Virus record (IMG/VR): IMGVR_UViG_3300009507_000136
Span: 1 to 22,878 of that record
Source: a virus
Length of the DNA stretch: 22,878 nt
Direction: 5' to 3' (one strand)
In this document: one piece after another, positions 7,601-15,100 of the stretch
How positions within the stretch are numbered: the first letter of the stretch is position 1
Layout of the letters: each line of letters begins with the position of its first letter
Translations under genes and position numbers: made by a program
Notes under the pieces: model-generated
Database searches by the model: none
Seen by the model: the letters and a program-made list of their open reading frames with translations, nothing else
Told to the model about the DNA's origin: nothing

Positions 7601-8788
7601 ATGGCTATCTCTTCAAGTGCTTTTGGCACTCTTAATAAGGCAATCTCTGCTTACACGGACGAAATGTACACTCGTGCTAAGAAAATTGCTGGTACTGCGT
7701 TGGTAGGTACTGACGCTCAAATCACTCCTAACGGCGAAGACTTCATCGGTCAAGTTCGTTTCTACAAGCCTCTCGGCAACTACGCTGTTGGCGCAACTGG
7801 CGCTTCTAGCCCAGACGTTACTGGTTCTGCAAACGCAGTCGTTAACGTTGCTACTCAGACTGAAGACTACGGTCGTACTACTAACATCAGCACTGAAGTT
7901 CAGACTTACATTAAGACTGTCCGAACTCACGGCGCTAACGAGTACATGGTTCAGAGCGTAATCTCTGGACAAGACGGCCTTTCTAAGATCGCTCGTGACT
8001 TCTCTGAAACTCGTGCAGAAGACGAAGATCAAGCCCTTCGCGCTTGTCTTGCTGGTGTTATGAACGCTGAGCTTAAGGTTGCTAACGACCTAGCTGGTAC
8101 TACTTACAGCGAGATGTTTGCTGGTAACGCTGTTGACGGTGACTCTGCAAAAGCTTTTGCTTACGTTGCGGCTTCTTCTGACACTGTTGGCACTGGTTCT
8201 TCACTTGAGTCTTTGACTGACCTTTCTCAGTCTAGCCCAGGTCGTCGTGTTGAGCACATCATCCGCGCTATGGGTGCATACGCTGACTACACTCCTGACT
8301 TCGTATACCTCGTAGTTTCTCCTGAGACTTACCTCGACATCCGCGTTGCCAACTTGGTTGACGACGAGCGTGTAACTGACGGAAACATCTCTTTCGAAAC
8401 TCTTTTGGGTGGCGTTGTTCGCGTTATCGTTTCACGTAACTTCGGTCTTGGCCTTGGTGCTCAAACTCACGCAGGTCTCTCTGGAACTACTGAAATCAGC
8501 ACTGCTAAGGTTTCTTACATGATGTTGCCTTCTTCAGTCTTCATGAGCAATGTTAACGTTCCTAACCCCGTTGCTGTTGACCGTAACGAAAACGTAGGCA
8601 TGGGTACTGGTCGTACTACTGCTTGGTACCGTTGGGGATACGTTATGCACCCACGCGGCTACAGCTTCGCTGGAACTCAGACTGCATTCGCTACTAACGC
8701 GTCTCTCACTGGTTCTGCGGCTACTCCTGCATGGGAGCGTAAAGCTGACATCCTTAACCTCGGCATCTTGCCTATCTTCCACGCTTAA
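7601..8788 (+). CDS. Major capsid protein
   Basis: A 395-residue protein directly after the scaffold, with a weak AAGGA site at 7591-7595. Length, position, Ala/Gly/Thr/Val-rich composition and absence of hydrophobic membrane segments fit an HK97-fold coat protein. The segment RRVEHIIRAMGAYADYTPDF and the following V-Y-L-V-V-S-P-E-T-Y strand look like a coat A-domain helix-strand unit, but I do not recognise the exact family. Codon use is sharply different from the neighbours: almost only CGT/CGC for Arg, AAC, TAC, TTC and GAC preferred, few TTA or AGA, which is expected for a very highly translated gene. This marks it, with the major tail protein, as one of the two most abundant products. 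Confidence 0.88.
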   Translation: MAISSSAFGTLNKAISAYTDEMYTRAKKIAGTALVGTDAQITPNGEDFIGQVRFYKPLGNYAVGATGASSPDVTGSANAVVNVATQTEDYGRTTNISTEVQTYIKTVRTHGANEYMVQSVISGQDGLSKIARDFSETRAEDEDQALRACLAGVMNAELKVANDLAGTTYSEMFAGNAVDGDSAKAFAYVAASSDTVGTGSSLESLTDLSQSSPGRRVEHIIRAMGAYADYTPDFVYLVVSPETYLDIRVANLVDDERVTDGNISFETLLGGVVRVIVSRNFGLGLGAQTHAGLSGTTEISTAKVSYMMLPSSVFMSNVNVPNPVAVDRNENVGMGTGRTTAWYRWGYVMHPRGYSFAGTQTAFATNASLTGSAATPAWERKADILNLGILPIFHA

Positions 8789-8809
8789 TTATCTAAGAGG
8801 TAACTGACT

Positions 8810-9325
8810 ATGGCACTAATTAAAGGTGTAAACTCTTTTGTGACTTTGAATGAAGCCGACAGTTATCTCGAAGATCGCGCTGACGTCGCGGCTTGGAAAA
8901 ATGCAGACGATTGTCTGAAAGAAACTTGTTTAATAACTGCAACCACCCTTCTTGACGAACTTCCGTTTGAAGGGGGAGTTGTAGATATAGATCAAGATTT
9001 AGCCTTTCCACGCTCTGGTTCTTTCCGGGATCAGAGTCGTGGGATGCGCGTTTCGTATTCTACTTACACATTTCCAACTACCGATGAAGCAGACAATACT
9101 CTGAAAAGAGATATGCGTTTGCTTCGACGCGCAACTTACGAGTTGTCGTATCACTTGATCAACAATGAAGGACTTCTAGACCGAACTGGTTCTGTTACAG
9201 ATATCAAAGTAGGTTCTATTTCTTTGACCGAAGTACAAGATGCATCTGTATTTCCACGTCACATCCGTAAAATTGTTGAGCCTATGTTGAAAGGTGGTGG
9301 AACTAGATATTGGCGAGGCTGGTAA
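8810..9325 (+). CDS. Head-tail connector / adaptor protein (DnaT-like family)
   Basis: A 171-residue protein, ATG about 9 bases after AGAGG. The N-terminus (VNSFVTLNEADSYLEDR, then W and a helical L-x-x-A-T-x-x-L-D pattern, then Q-D-L-A-F-P-R-S-G) matches the family often annotated in phages as putative DnaT-like ssDNA-binding protein. Directly after the major capsid gene it acts, by position, as the neck adaptor that binds the portal ring. I infer the structural role and regard the DnaT name as a historical label rather than evidence of replication function. It ends in G-T-R-Y-W-R-G-W and is followed after two bases by the next start. Confidence 0.72.
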   Translation: MALIKGVNSFVTLNEADSYLEDRADVAAWKNADDCLKETCLITATTLLDELPFEGGVVDIDQDLAFPRSGSFRDQSRGMRVSYSTYTFPTTDEADNTLKRDMRLLRRATYELSYHLINNEGLLDRTGSVTDIKVGSISLTEVQDASVFPRHIRKIVEPMLKGGGTRYWRGW

Positions 9326-9327
9326 TC

Positions 9328-9678
9328 ATGGCATTAAGATCAAAGATTACTAAAGCAGTTGATACTGCGTTTGCTAAAGTTGGAGATCTTGCCGAAACGG
9401 TCACTCTTAAAATTACTTCTGAACAAACCTATAACTTTGGTACAGGAAGTGTTTCTTCTACTACAGAAGAAAAGTCTGTTACTGCAATTGTGATGTATGC
9501 AGAACAAGACACCACAGATATAGACATTTCTGTTCCTAGAAAAGAAGTTTTAATTAAAGAGAAAGACTTGGCAGAACCAAAACGATTTGACAAAGTATCA
9601 ATACAAACCGTCGATCATTCTATTATTTCTTACAAAGTAGAACCCGGACTTGTAACACTACTAGTTACGGAGGTATAG
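9328..9678 (+). CDS. Probable head-closure (neck) protein
   Basis: A 116-residue protein. The ATG at 9328 follows GAGG (9315-9318) and lies two bases after the upstream stop; a TTG at 9310 in the same frame is less likely. The fold prediction by eye is a short helix (residues 5-20) then alternating beta strands, as in head-closure proteins of the SPP1 gp16 / HK97-type neck group: the motif V-x-I-K-E-K-D-L and the strand series D-K-V-S-I...I-I-S-Y-K-V resemble this class. No catalytic residues stand out. The role is assigned by position between the connector and the tail terminator. The next start follows its stop codon after one base. Confidence 0.6.
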   Translation: MALRSKITKAVDTAFAKVGDLAETVTLKITSEQTYNFGTGSVSSTTEEKSVTAIVMYAEQDTTDIDISVPRKEVLIKEKDLAEPKRFDKVSIQTVDHSIISYKVEPGLVTLLVTEV

Positions 9679-9679
9679 C

Positions 9680-10075
9680 ATGTCTAAATATGCAAATGTC
9701 ATTAGTGACATTGAGGGTCAATTCGGAACTTCTGGATGGACTAACACAAACATATCTGCATTCCCCTCTAACTTTCGTGTTCCTGCTAATCTATCTGAAT
9801 TTGTTAAAATTGAGGTGCTACCCCTAAGTAGCAATAGCGACTATGGCAGATTCGGAGTAGAAGGCATCGTTTACATTCAAACATATGTCCAAGCTAACCA
9901 AGGCGTTAAGCGTCTGATGGAAATAGCAGATCTACTCGACAACATTTTACAAAATAAGACCTTTACAAACGGTACTCAAACTCGTGAGAGTTCGCTAAAC
10001 GTACTAGGTCTAGACCGAGATAACCCTGAATTGTTCAGAGGTGATTTCGCTGTCGATTTTATTAACTACAACTAA
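9680..10075 (+). CDS. Probable tail terminator / tail completion protein
   Basis: A 131-residue protein with a GGAGG binding site at 9668-9672 inside the end of the upstream gene. It has the plan of tail terminators such as lambda gpU: an N-terminal helix, a central pair of strands (F-V-K-I-E-V-L-P then V-E-G-I-V-Y-I-Q-T-Y), a helix around GVKRLMEIADLLDNIL, and a C-terminal strand F-R-G-D-F-A-V-D-F. Such proteins cap the tail tube and form the face that joins the head. Position just before the major tail protein supports this. Sequence identity to a named family was not recognised, so the name is an inference from layout and predicted fold. Confidence 0.6.
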   Translation: MSKYANVISDIEGQFGTSGWTNTNISAFPSNFRVPANLSEFVKIEVLPLSSNSDYGRFGVEGIVYIQTYVQANQGVKRLMEIADLLDNILQNKTFTNGTQTRESSLNVLGLDRDNPELFRGDFAVDFINYN

Positions 10076-10093
10076 TTACTGAGGTTAAATACC

Positions 10094-10687
10094 ATGGCAC
10101 ACATTTCAAACATCGGTGCGGCTAAGTTCACTACTCTTGACTACGTACCTAACACTGCGGCTAACGCTAACTCAGCGGCGGCAGACCTTCACGCGCTTTT
10201 CGCGTCTAACAGCTCTACTGCTATCGCTGGCGGAGCTGACGAGGCTGTTGAGGCTGCAGTTGTTCACGTTGGCAACATCCGTGAGTTCCCTTCACTGGGT
10301 ACTCCTGCAAACGTTGTAAACGTTCCTGTTTACGGACAAGCTACTTCTTCACAGGTTTCTGGCCAGTCTGACGCTCCTACTCTGGAGTTCACTCTGAACT
10401 ACGTTCCTGCTGATCACGCTTCTATTGACGCTCTTCGCAAGGCCGCTACTCGTCTTTGCTTCCGCGTTCGTATTGCTGATGCAGACATCACTACTGACGC
10501 TTCTGGCGTTATGCTTGCTGATGACAGCGACAAGTTTGCTGACTTCTACTTCTTCGGAACTGTTGCTTCTTTTGAGATTGCTCCTTCTTTGAGCGACTCT
10601 CTTCAGGCAACTATGGCTTTGACTATTGAAGGTGACTTCTCTGGTCCATTCAGCCTGACTGGTTCTGCTTACGCCCTTCCTGCGTAA
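10094..10687 (+). CDS. Major tail (tube) protein
   Basis: A 197-residue protein, ATG about 9 bases after TGAGG. It builds the tail tube around the tape measure. Support: position between tail terminator and tail chaperones, small size, Ala/Ser/Thr/Val-rich beta-type composition, the phrase PVYGQATSSQVSGQSDAPTL, which recalls the tube-protein pattern of a strand followed by S-G-Q-x-D-A-x-x-L/T-F, and the F-Y-F-F-G-T-V-A-S-F-E strand. Like the capsid gene it uses strongly selected codons (Arg as CGT/CGC, AAC, GAC, TTC) against AT-rich neighbours, expected for the hundreds of copies per tail. A terminator follows 13 bases after the stop. Confidence 0.82.
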   Translation: MAHISNIGAAKFTTLDYVPNTAANANSAAADLHALFASNSSTAIAGGADEAVEAAVVHVGNIREFPSLGTPANVVNVPVYGQATSSQVSGQSDAPTLEFTLNYVPADHASIDALRKAATRLCFRVRIADADITTDASGVMLADDSDKFADFYFFGTVASFEIAPSLSDSLQATMALTIEGDFSGPFSLTGSAYALPA

Positions 10688-10700
10688 TTGAAGCACTCTT

Positions 10701-10730
10701 AGGGGGTCATTCGTGGCCCCTTATATTTTA
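10701..10730 (+). terminator. Probable intrinsic terminator after the major tail gene
   Basis: An 8-bp stem (AGGGGGTC with GGCCCCTT, including two G-T wobble pairs) and a 6-base loop ATTCGT, followed by an AT-rich run TATATTTTAT rather than a pure T tract. Because tail genes continue downstream, it is likely leaky and would set the excess of capsid and tube transcripts over later ones, or protect their 3' end. Confidence 0.6.
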
Positions 10731-10747
10731 TACTTAAGGATATTATA

Positions 10748-10993
10748 ATGGACAATAAACCACCATTTGATAAGTCTTTTGTCCTTCAAACTACTCTACG
10801 TAACATGAAGAAAGACATTGACTTCTCATCACGTAAAACATTTGACCGCTACAAGGACTTCTCTGACGAGCAAAACCCTGAGCATGTTGAAAAACGTCAA
10901 GAAATTTTTGAGACTCTAGACGTATTAAGCAAAATACATAAACTTCTTGATGATTTTCAAGATAATAATCGTCATCTATTTGACTCTAAATAA
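10748..10993 (+). CDS. Small charged protein of unknown function
   Basis: An 81-residue protein, ATG about 9 bases after AAGGA (10736-10740). It is hydrophilic and probably helical: an N-terminal K-P-P-F-D-K-S-F segment, a basic middle, and a heptad-like C-terminal helix (EIFETLDVLSKIHKLLDDFQ). No family is recognised. It lies between the major tail gene and the tail-assembly chaperones and has a clean ribosome binding site and normal phage codon use, so I regard it as a real gene. A helper in tail assembly is possible by position only. Confidence 0.65.
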   Translation: MDNKPPFDKSFVLQTTLRNMKKDIDFSSRKTFDRYKDFSDEQNPEHVEKRQEIFETLDVLSKIHKLLDDFQDNNRHLFDSK

Positions 10994-11004
10994 GGAATAC
11001 TAAA

Positions 11005-11304
11005 ATGAAGCAATTCGTAGGTAAATTATTAACTCGTGAAGTCCCATTTATGGACGATAAAGTAGACATTAAAGTTTTAACAGTTGGCGATATTCGTCAG
11101 ATCGAAGCTAAGACTAAAGAAGTCCAAAAGAAGGCCGGTAAGGCTGGTGATCTCGACCAACTAGAAATCCTCCGTTTCGTTTTGCGTTTAGCTGTTGTTG
11201 GCGCAGAAGACATGTCTGATGAAGACTTTGACGGCTTCCCCGTAACTGAACTTACTAACCTTTCAGAAGCGATTGTAGGTACAGCACCTGCGGGAAACGC
11301 ATAG
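11005..11304 (+). CDS. Tail assembly chaperone, short form (lambda gpG-like)
   Basis: A 99-residue protein, ATG about 8 bases after AAGGA (10992-10996). It has the layout of lambda-type G chaperones: N-terminal beta segment (F-V-G-K-L-L-T-R-E-V...V-D-I-K-V-L-T-V-G-D), then helices containing LEILRFVLRLAVVGAEDMSD, and a proline-containing end F-P-V-T-E-L-T-N-L-S-E-A-I. These proteins coat the tape measure during tail assembly and are absent from virions. The last sense codons contain the slippery heptamer G GGA AAC (11292-11298), two codons before the TAG stop, allowing a share of ribosomes to produce the longer fusion. Position directly upstream of the tape-measure region supports the call. 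Confidence 0.85.
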   Translation: MKQFVGKLLTREVPFMDDKVDIKVLTVGDIRQIEAKTKEVQKKAGKAGDLDQLEILRFVLRLAVVGAEDMSDEDFDGFPVTELTNLSEAIVGTAPAGNA

Positions 11305-11624
11305 GCGAAAGTGATCTTTGGATTTATGATCTTGCCTTCCACTTAGGAATTCCTGTATACCAAATTGAAAATGAAATGCCCCATAGTGAATTACTTATGT
11401 GGGCACAATACTTACAGGCTAGACCGATAGGTTGGCGAGAAGATAACCGAACCGCAATGATGCTACAGTGTCAGGGCGTTAAGGAAGAATCAAAGAACAT
11501 TTTCCCTACATTAAACCAAATGAAACGCTGGGAAGAACAAGCAGAAGATGAAGAAGCGATGAAGAAATCGTTACGTCGTTCTGTATTTGGAGCTTTACTT
11601 GAAGGCGCTAATAAAGGAAACTAA
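11005..11624 (+). CDS. Tail assembly chaperone, frameshifted long form (lambda gpGT-like)
   Basis: Made by a -1 shift at 11292-11298: translation runs 11005-11298, then continues from 11298 to the stop at 11622-11624, giving about 206 residues. In the new frame reading after G-K is R-I-G-E-S-D-L-W-I-Y-D-L-A-F, then H-L-G-I-P-V-Y, E-L-L-M-W-A-Q-Y and R-P-I-G-W-R-E-D-N-R-T-A, a typical T-domain pattern (helix, hydrophobic W-x-x-Y, then GWxxD-x-R). The -1 frame has its own upstream stop at 11256, and the downstream part lacks a convincing independent start (the first ATG, at 11376, would drop conserved residues). In lambda the T part binds tail tube subunits and brings them to the tape measure. 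Confidence 0.85.
11292..11298 (+). promoter_or_regulatory. Programmed -1 ribosomal frameshift site, G GGA AAC
   Basis: The heptamer fits the X XXY YYZ rule exactly in the frame of the short chaperone (GCG GGA AAC GCA TAG). Slipping back one base pairs the two tRNAs with GGG and AAA. It is one base different from lambda's G GGA AAG site. I saw no convincing strong hairpin or pseudoknot right after it, only weak pairing of GATC repeats at 11313 and 11328. Confidence 0.85.
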
Positions 11625-11625
11625 A

Positions 11626-12024
11626 ATGCCAGTATCGATTAAACTTAAAAACGTAAATCTTGAGTTCGCAAAAGCAGAAAAAGAAGTTATAACTTTAATC
11701 AATCAGGCGCAACGTATTAGCGCTTTCCAAGCAAGTTCTGATCTTCAACAAGTCACTCCTATAGATACAGGAAGGGCTAGATCCTCTTGGTTCACTTCTC
11801 ATTTTAGGGGTGATTTCAGGGATAAAGTTACGGGCGTTTCTGAAAATAGAGCGCTTCTCGGACCAGTTGATACCTCTAAGGTAGAAACACTATACATAAC
11901 AAACGGAACACCCTACATAAAAGATTTGAACCAAGGAAGCTCACAACAAGCTCCTCCTAGGTTTATTGAAAAAACAATTAGCAAATACTTCCAAGTAAAA
12001 GGAAACAGTATTCGCGCAACATAG
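11626..12024 (+). CDS. HK97 gp10-like neck/tail protein
   Basis: A 132-residue protein; the ATG at 11626 begins one base after the stop of the chaperone fusion, with AAAGGA at 11613-11618. Residues 44-53 read TPIDTGRARS followed by S-W, and later residues read Y-I-T-N-G-T-P-Y-I...L-N-Q-G-S-S-Q-Q-A-P-P-R-F-I. This is the diagnostic pattern of the HK97 gp10 family: T-P-x-D-T-G-x-A-R-x-S-W, then N-x-x-x-Y-x-x-x-L-x-x-G-x-S-x-Q-A-P. Members take part in head-tail joining or tail completion. Here the gene comes after the tail chaperones and before the tape measure, not in the neck cluster as is more usual. It is followed by a strong terminator. Confidence 0.8.
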   Translation: MPVSIKLKNVNLEFAKAEKEVITLINQAQRISAFQASSDLQQVTPIDTGRARSSWFTSHFRGDFRDKVTGVSENRALLGPVDTSKVETLYITNGTPYIKDLNQGSSQQAPPRFIEKTISKYFQVKGNSIRAT

Positions 12025-12027
12025 TTG

Positions 12028-12083
12028 AAGCCCCTTGATGGTTATATATTTACTTACTTTATATAACCCTTGAGGGGTTTTTT
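12028..12083 (+). terminator. Strong intrinsic terminator before the tape-measure gene
   Basis: Arms at 12028-12048 and 12060-12080 pair over 21 positions with one mismatch and three G-T wobbles; the loop is 11 bases (12049-12059). A T6 run (12078-12083) follows, partly within the last paired bases. The stem core CCCCTT / GAGGGG sits next to the T-run as expected. It lies three bases after the stop of the gp10-like gene and 23 bases before the tape-measure start, so transcription of the tail-tip genes must read through it or start anew. Confidence 0.85.
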
Positions 12084-12106
12084 ATTAATTTAACTAGGAG
12101 ACTAAC

Positions 12107-15100
12107 ATGGCTGTAGAAATTGAAGTCAAGAGTAATAGTCGTCAGGCACAAGCGGATTTAGCCCGTCTTAACAAGTCTGTCGATAATATTTCTCGTACTA
12201 CAGATCGAGTTACTAAACAATTCGATAACCTTGTTAAAGTGTCAATTGCTACGTTTGCTGTCATTGGAAGCACTAGAGCTATAACTAATATTACGGATTC
12301 ATATCGAAGACTTGAGGCTCGAATCGCGCTTGCCACCGATGGCATAGAAAAACAGGCAGTTGCATTTAAACGATTAAACCAAATTGCAATTCGTACTCGT
12401 TCAAATCAAGAATCTCTTGCAGACTTATATTCTCGAATTGGTCGCGCTACAAAAGAAATGGGCGTAGAACAAGAGACTGTTATACAAGTAACAGAAAATA
12501 TCGCTAAGGCGATTACTATTTCAGGGTCCTCTGCTGTATCTGCCAATGCGGCAATTGTTCAGCTGGGCCAGGGCTTAGCCGCTGGCGCACTTAGAGGGCA
12601 AGAATTAAACTCAGTAATGGAACAAACCCCAGCTGTAGCACAAGCTATCGCTCGTGGTTTAGGGATTACTATTGGTGAGTTACGAGCTTTTGCTAACGAA
12701 GGTAAGCTTTCAGCAGAAGCTGTTATTACTGCATTAAAGGATCAAGGGGATGCAATTGATCAGGAATTTAAAAAGGTTGCCCCTACCTTAGAACAATCAC
12801 TTACCGTATTAGGTACTGGTATTGGTCGTGTTGTAAATGAGTTTGACAAGATTACTGGATTTAGCGGATTTATTACTCAAGCCTTCTTAGACATCGGTGC
12901 ATCACTAAACTCTTTTGCTCCGAGTTTAGAAAGTTTAATTGAGGGTCTTACAGAAGGTAACTTTTACACTGATTTGCTAGGTCGTATTTTCCAAAATACA
13001 GGAAGAGTAGTTGTATCTATTGGAAACTTAATTGCGGCCGTATTTGACAGGCTAATTCCTACTAGTCTCTTAATTCGAATTGAAAGATTAAGAGCAGAAC
13101 TCTTTGTAGCTTTCATTAGAGGCGCAGGAGGGTTCTTTAGAGCATTTTCTAACGTTGAAATGGCACTACTTAAAGCTTCTTTAGCTATTGATGAATTAAC
13201 AGCTAAAACTAAGCGTTCTATTTTCTCTAGGTTTGCTCGTAGCTTCGCGCAAGACTCTTCTAGGTTGCTAGGCGACTTTACCATTTTAACTGCAAGTCTT
13301 TCAGAAGGCTTACAAATTCTAGAAACAAGAGCAGTAACCTTTTTGGCAAATGGGGCTTTGCCTGTTATTTCTGGATTAAAACAATTTCGTAATGCACTAT
13401 TACGAATTAGAGTTGAAATCAAAGAAATACCAGAAGCGCTTCAAGACGTAACAGATGGCTTTGCGGCTTTTAGCGGAATGATCCTTGAATCGTTCAAGAG
13501 ACTTAGAAACTCAGGTTTCCTAATTGGTTCTGTAATACAACAAATTAAAAATTCAAGTGAAATAAAAGATGTTGTTAATGATATTAGATCGAGCTTAGTT
13601 GGTGTAGCAGGCGACTTAAAAGATTTTCCTGACGTTGTTCAAACTGCTTTTTCTCAAGCTTTTGACAGAATGAAGTCTTTTGCAAGACAGTCTAAAGATA
13701 TACTACAATCCTCATTTAGGGAAGCTTTTGAAAATATCACAAATAACCCCGCTCAGGGAGTTGTTAACCCTGGCATACTACTTGCTCCTCTTATTCAAGC
13801 AATAACTGGTCTAGATATTAACGAAAGACAGGTTATTCAGAAATTTGATGAAATTAAAGAAGCCTTTGTTGACATGACATCCGGTATGCAAAAAGGTGCT
13901 AGTTTTATAAAGCAGACTTTTATTGACATTTACAATTACACTGTAAACGGCGTAAGAAAAGTAATTGACACTATTAAAAACTTTCGATATGGAGCAGAAA
14001 AAGAGTTTTATGATTTATACATAGAGCTTGTTGGTAACTCTATTTGGCCTGATACAATTGACGGAATCGTTCAATACACTAAAAAATTGTTTGATGCTAG
14101 CGATCTTGTAGCGCGTTTTTCAAATTTAGTTCAAGGGTCATTTAGGGTCTTAAAAAATTCCTCTAAAGATATTTCAGACTTTTTTGGAGCTATTTTAAAT
14201 TTTGCTACACTAAACCTAGCAGTTGCAGGACTGCTTAGAATAAACCCCCTAATGGCGGGTTTAGTTTCTATCGTTAGTATTGGCCTTGCGGTATTTGATG
14301 CGTTTGGATTATCTATCGACAAAATTGAAAACGGGTCAAACCGGTTATCTGCGGCTATTAGGCAAAATCTACAAGATTTTAAACTACTAGAAACGATACC
14401 TAATATTACAGCAGGTATTGCAGGCGGATTAATTGAGTTAGGCGCTTTTGACGCGCTAGAAAACTTAGGAAGACTAGCTATTTCGGTCATTAAACCTATT
14501 GCAGCAGTTATAGAGGGCATTTTCGGAGACGCTATTGCAGGCGGTATTGCTATTGCACTCTCTGCTATTCGCTTTGGTATTGTAGGCCCGATTGCAATTA
14601 TTGCGGGTCTTCTTTCTGATAGTATTGTAGGAAGCATTAATGCGGCGTTAAGCATTGTAGGGACAGACATGTTAAGCGTGTTTAGCACCCTTGCTAATAA
14701 TGCAGGTGAACTTCTTTCTAAAGCTTTACAAGCTGTAGCTTTAAATGCCATACCTATTTTACTTACTGTAGGCGAAGCCTTTGTAGAAGGATTTACAAAA
14801 TCAATCCCTATTGTAGGAGATGCCTTATTTAAGTTATTTAGCATTATTGATAACCTTACTTTTGGTGTGGGAAGTATTGTAGGCGGTTACATACTTTTCG
14901 CTACTATATTCGGAAAGCTAGGACCTAAAGGTATATTAGCACTAGTTACAAGCACCTATGCTCTGTTAGATAAAATAACATTAGCTTTTGCATTAAAGCA
15001 AGTTAACGTAGGAAAAGGTGCCGGTGTATTCTCTAATATATTTTTTGGCAAAGATGGAAAAGGCGGATTCCTTGCAGGTATCTCTAGCGCCCTTGGTGGT

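Noticed and set aside
7613-8782. Minus-strand open frames opposite the capsid gene
   Set aside because: They result from the strong codon bias of the capsid gene; translations are Ser/Val-rich without features.
11376-11624. Separate gene starting at ATG 11376
   Set aside because: The conserved T-domain sequence continues upstream of this ATG to the slippery site, so it is the downstream part of a frameshift fusion.
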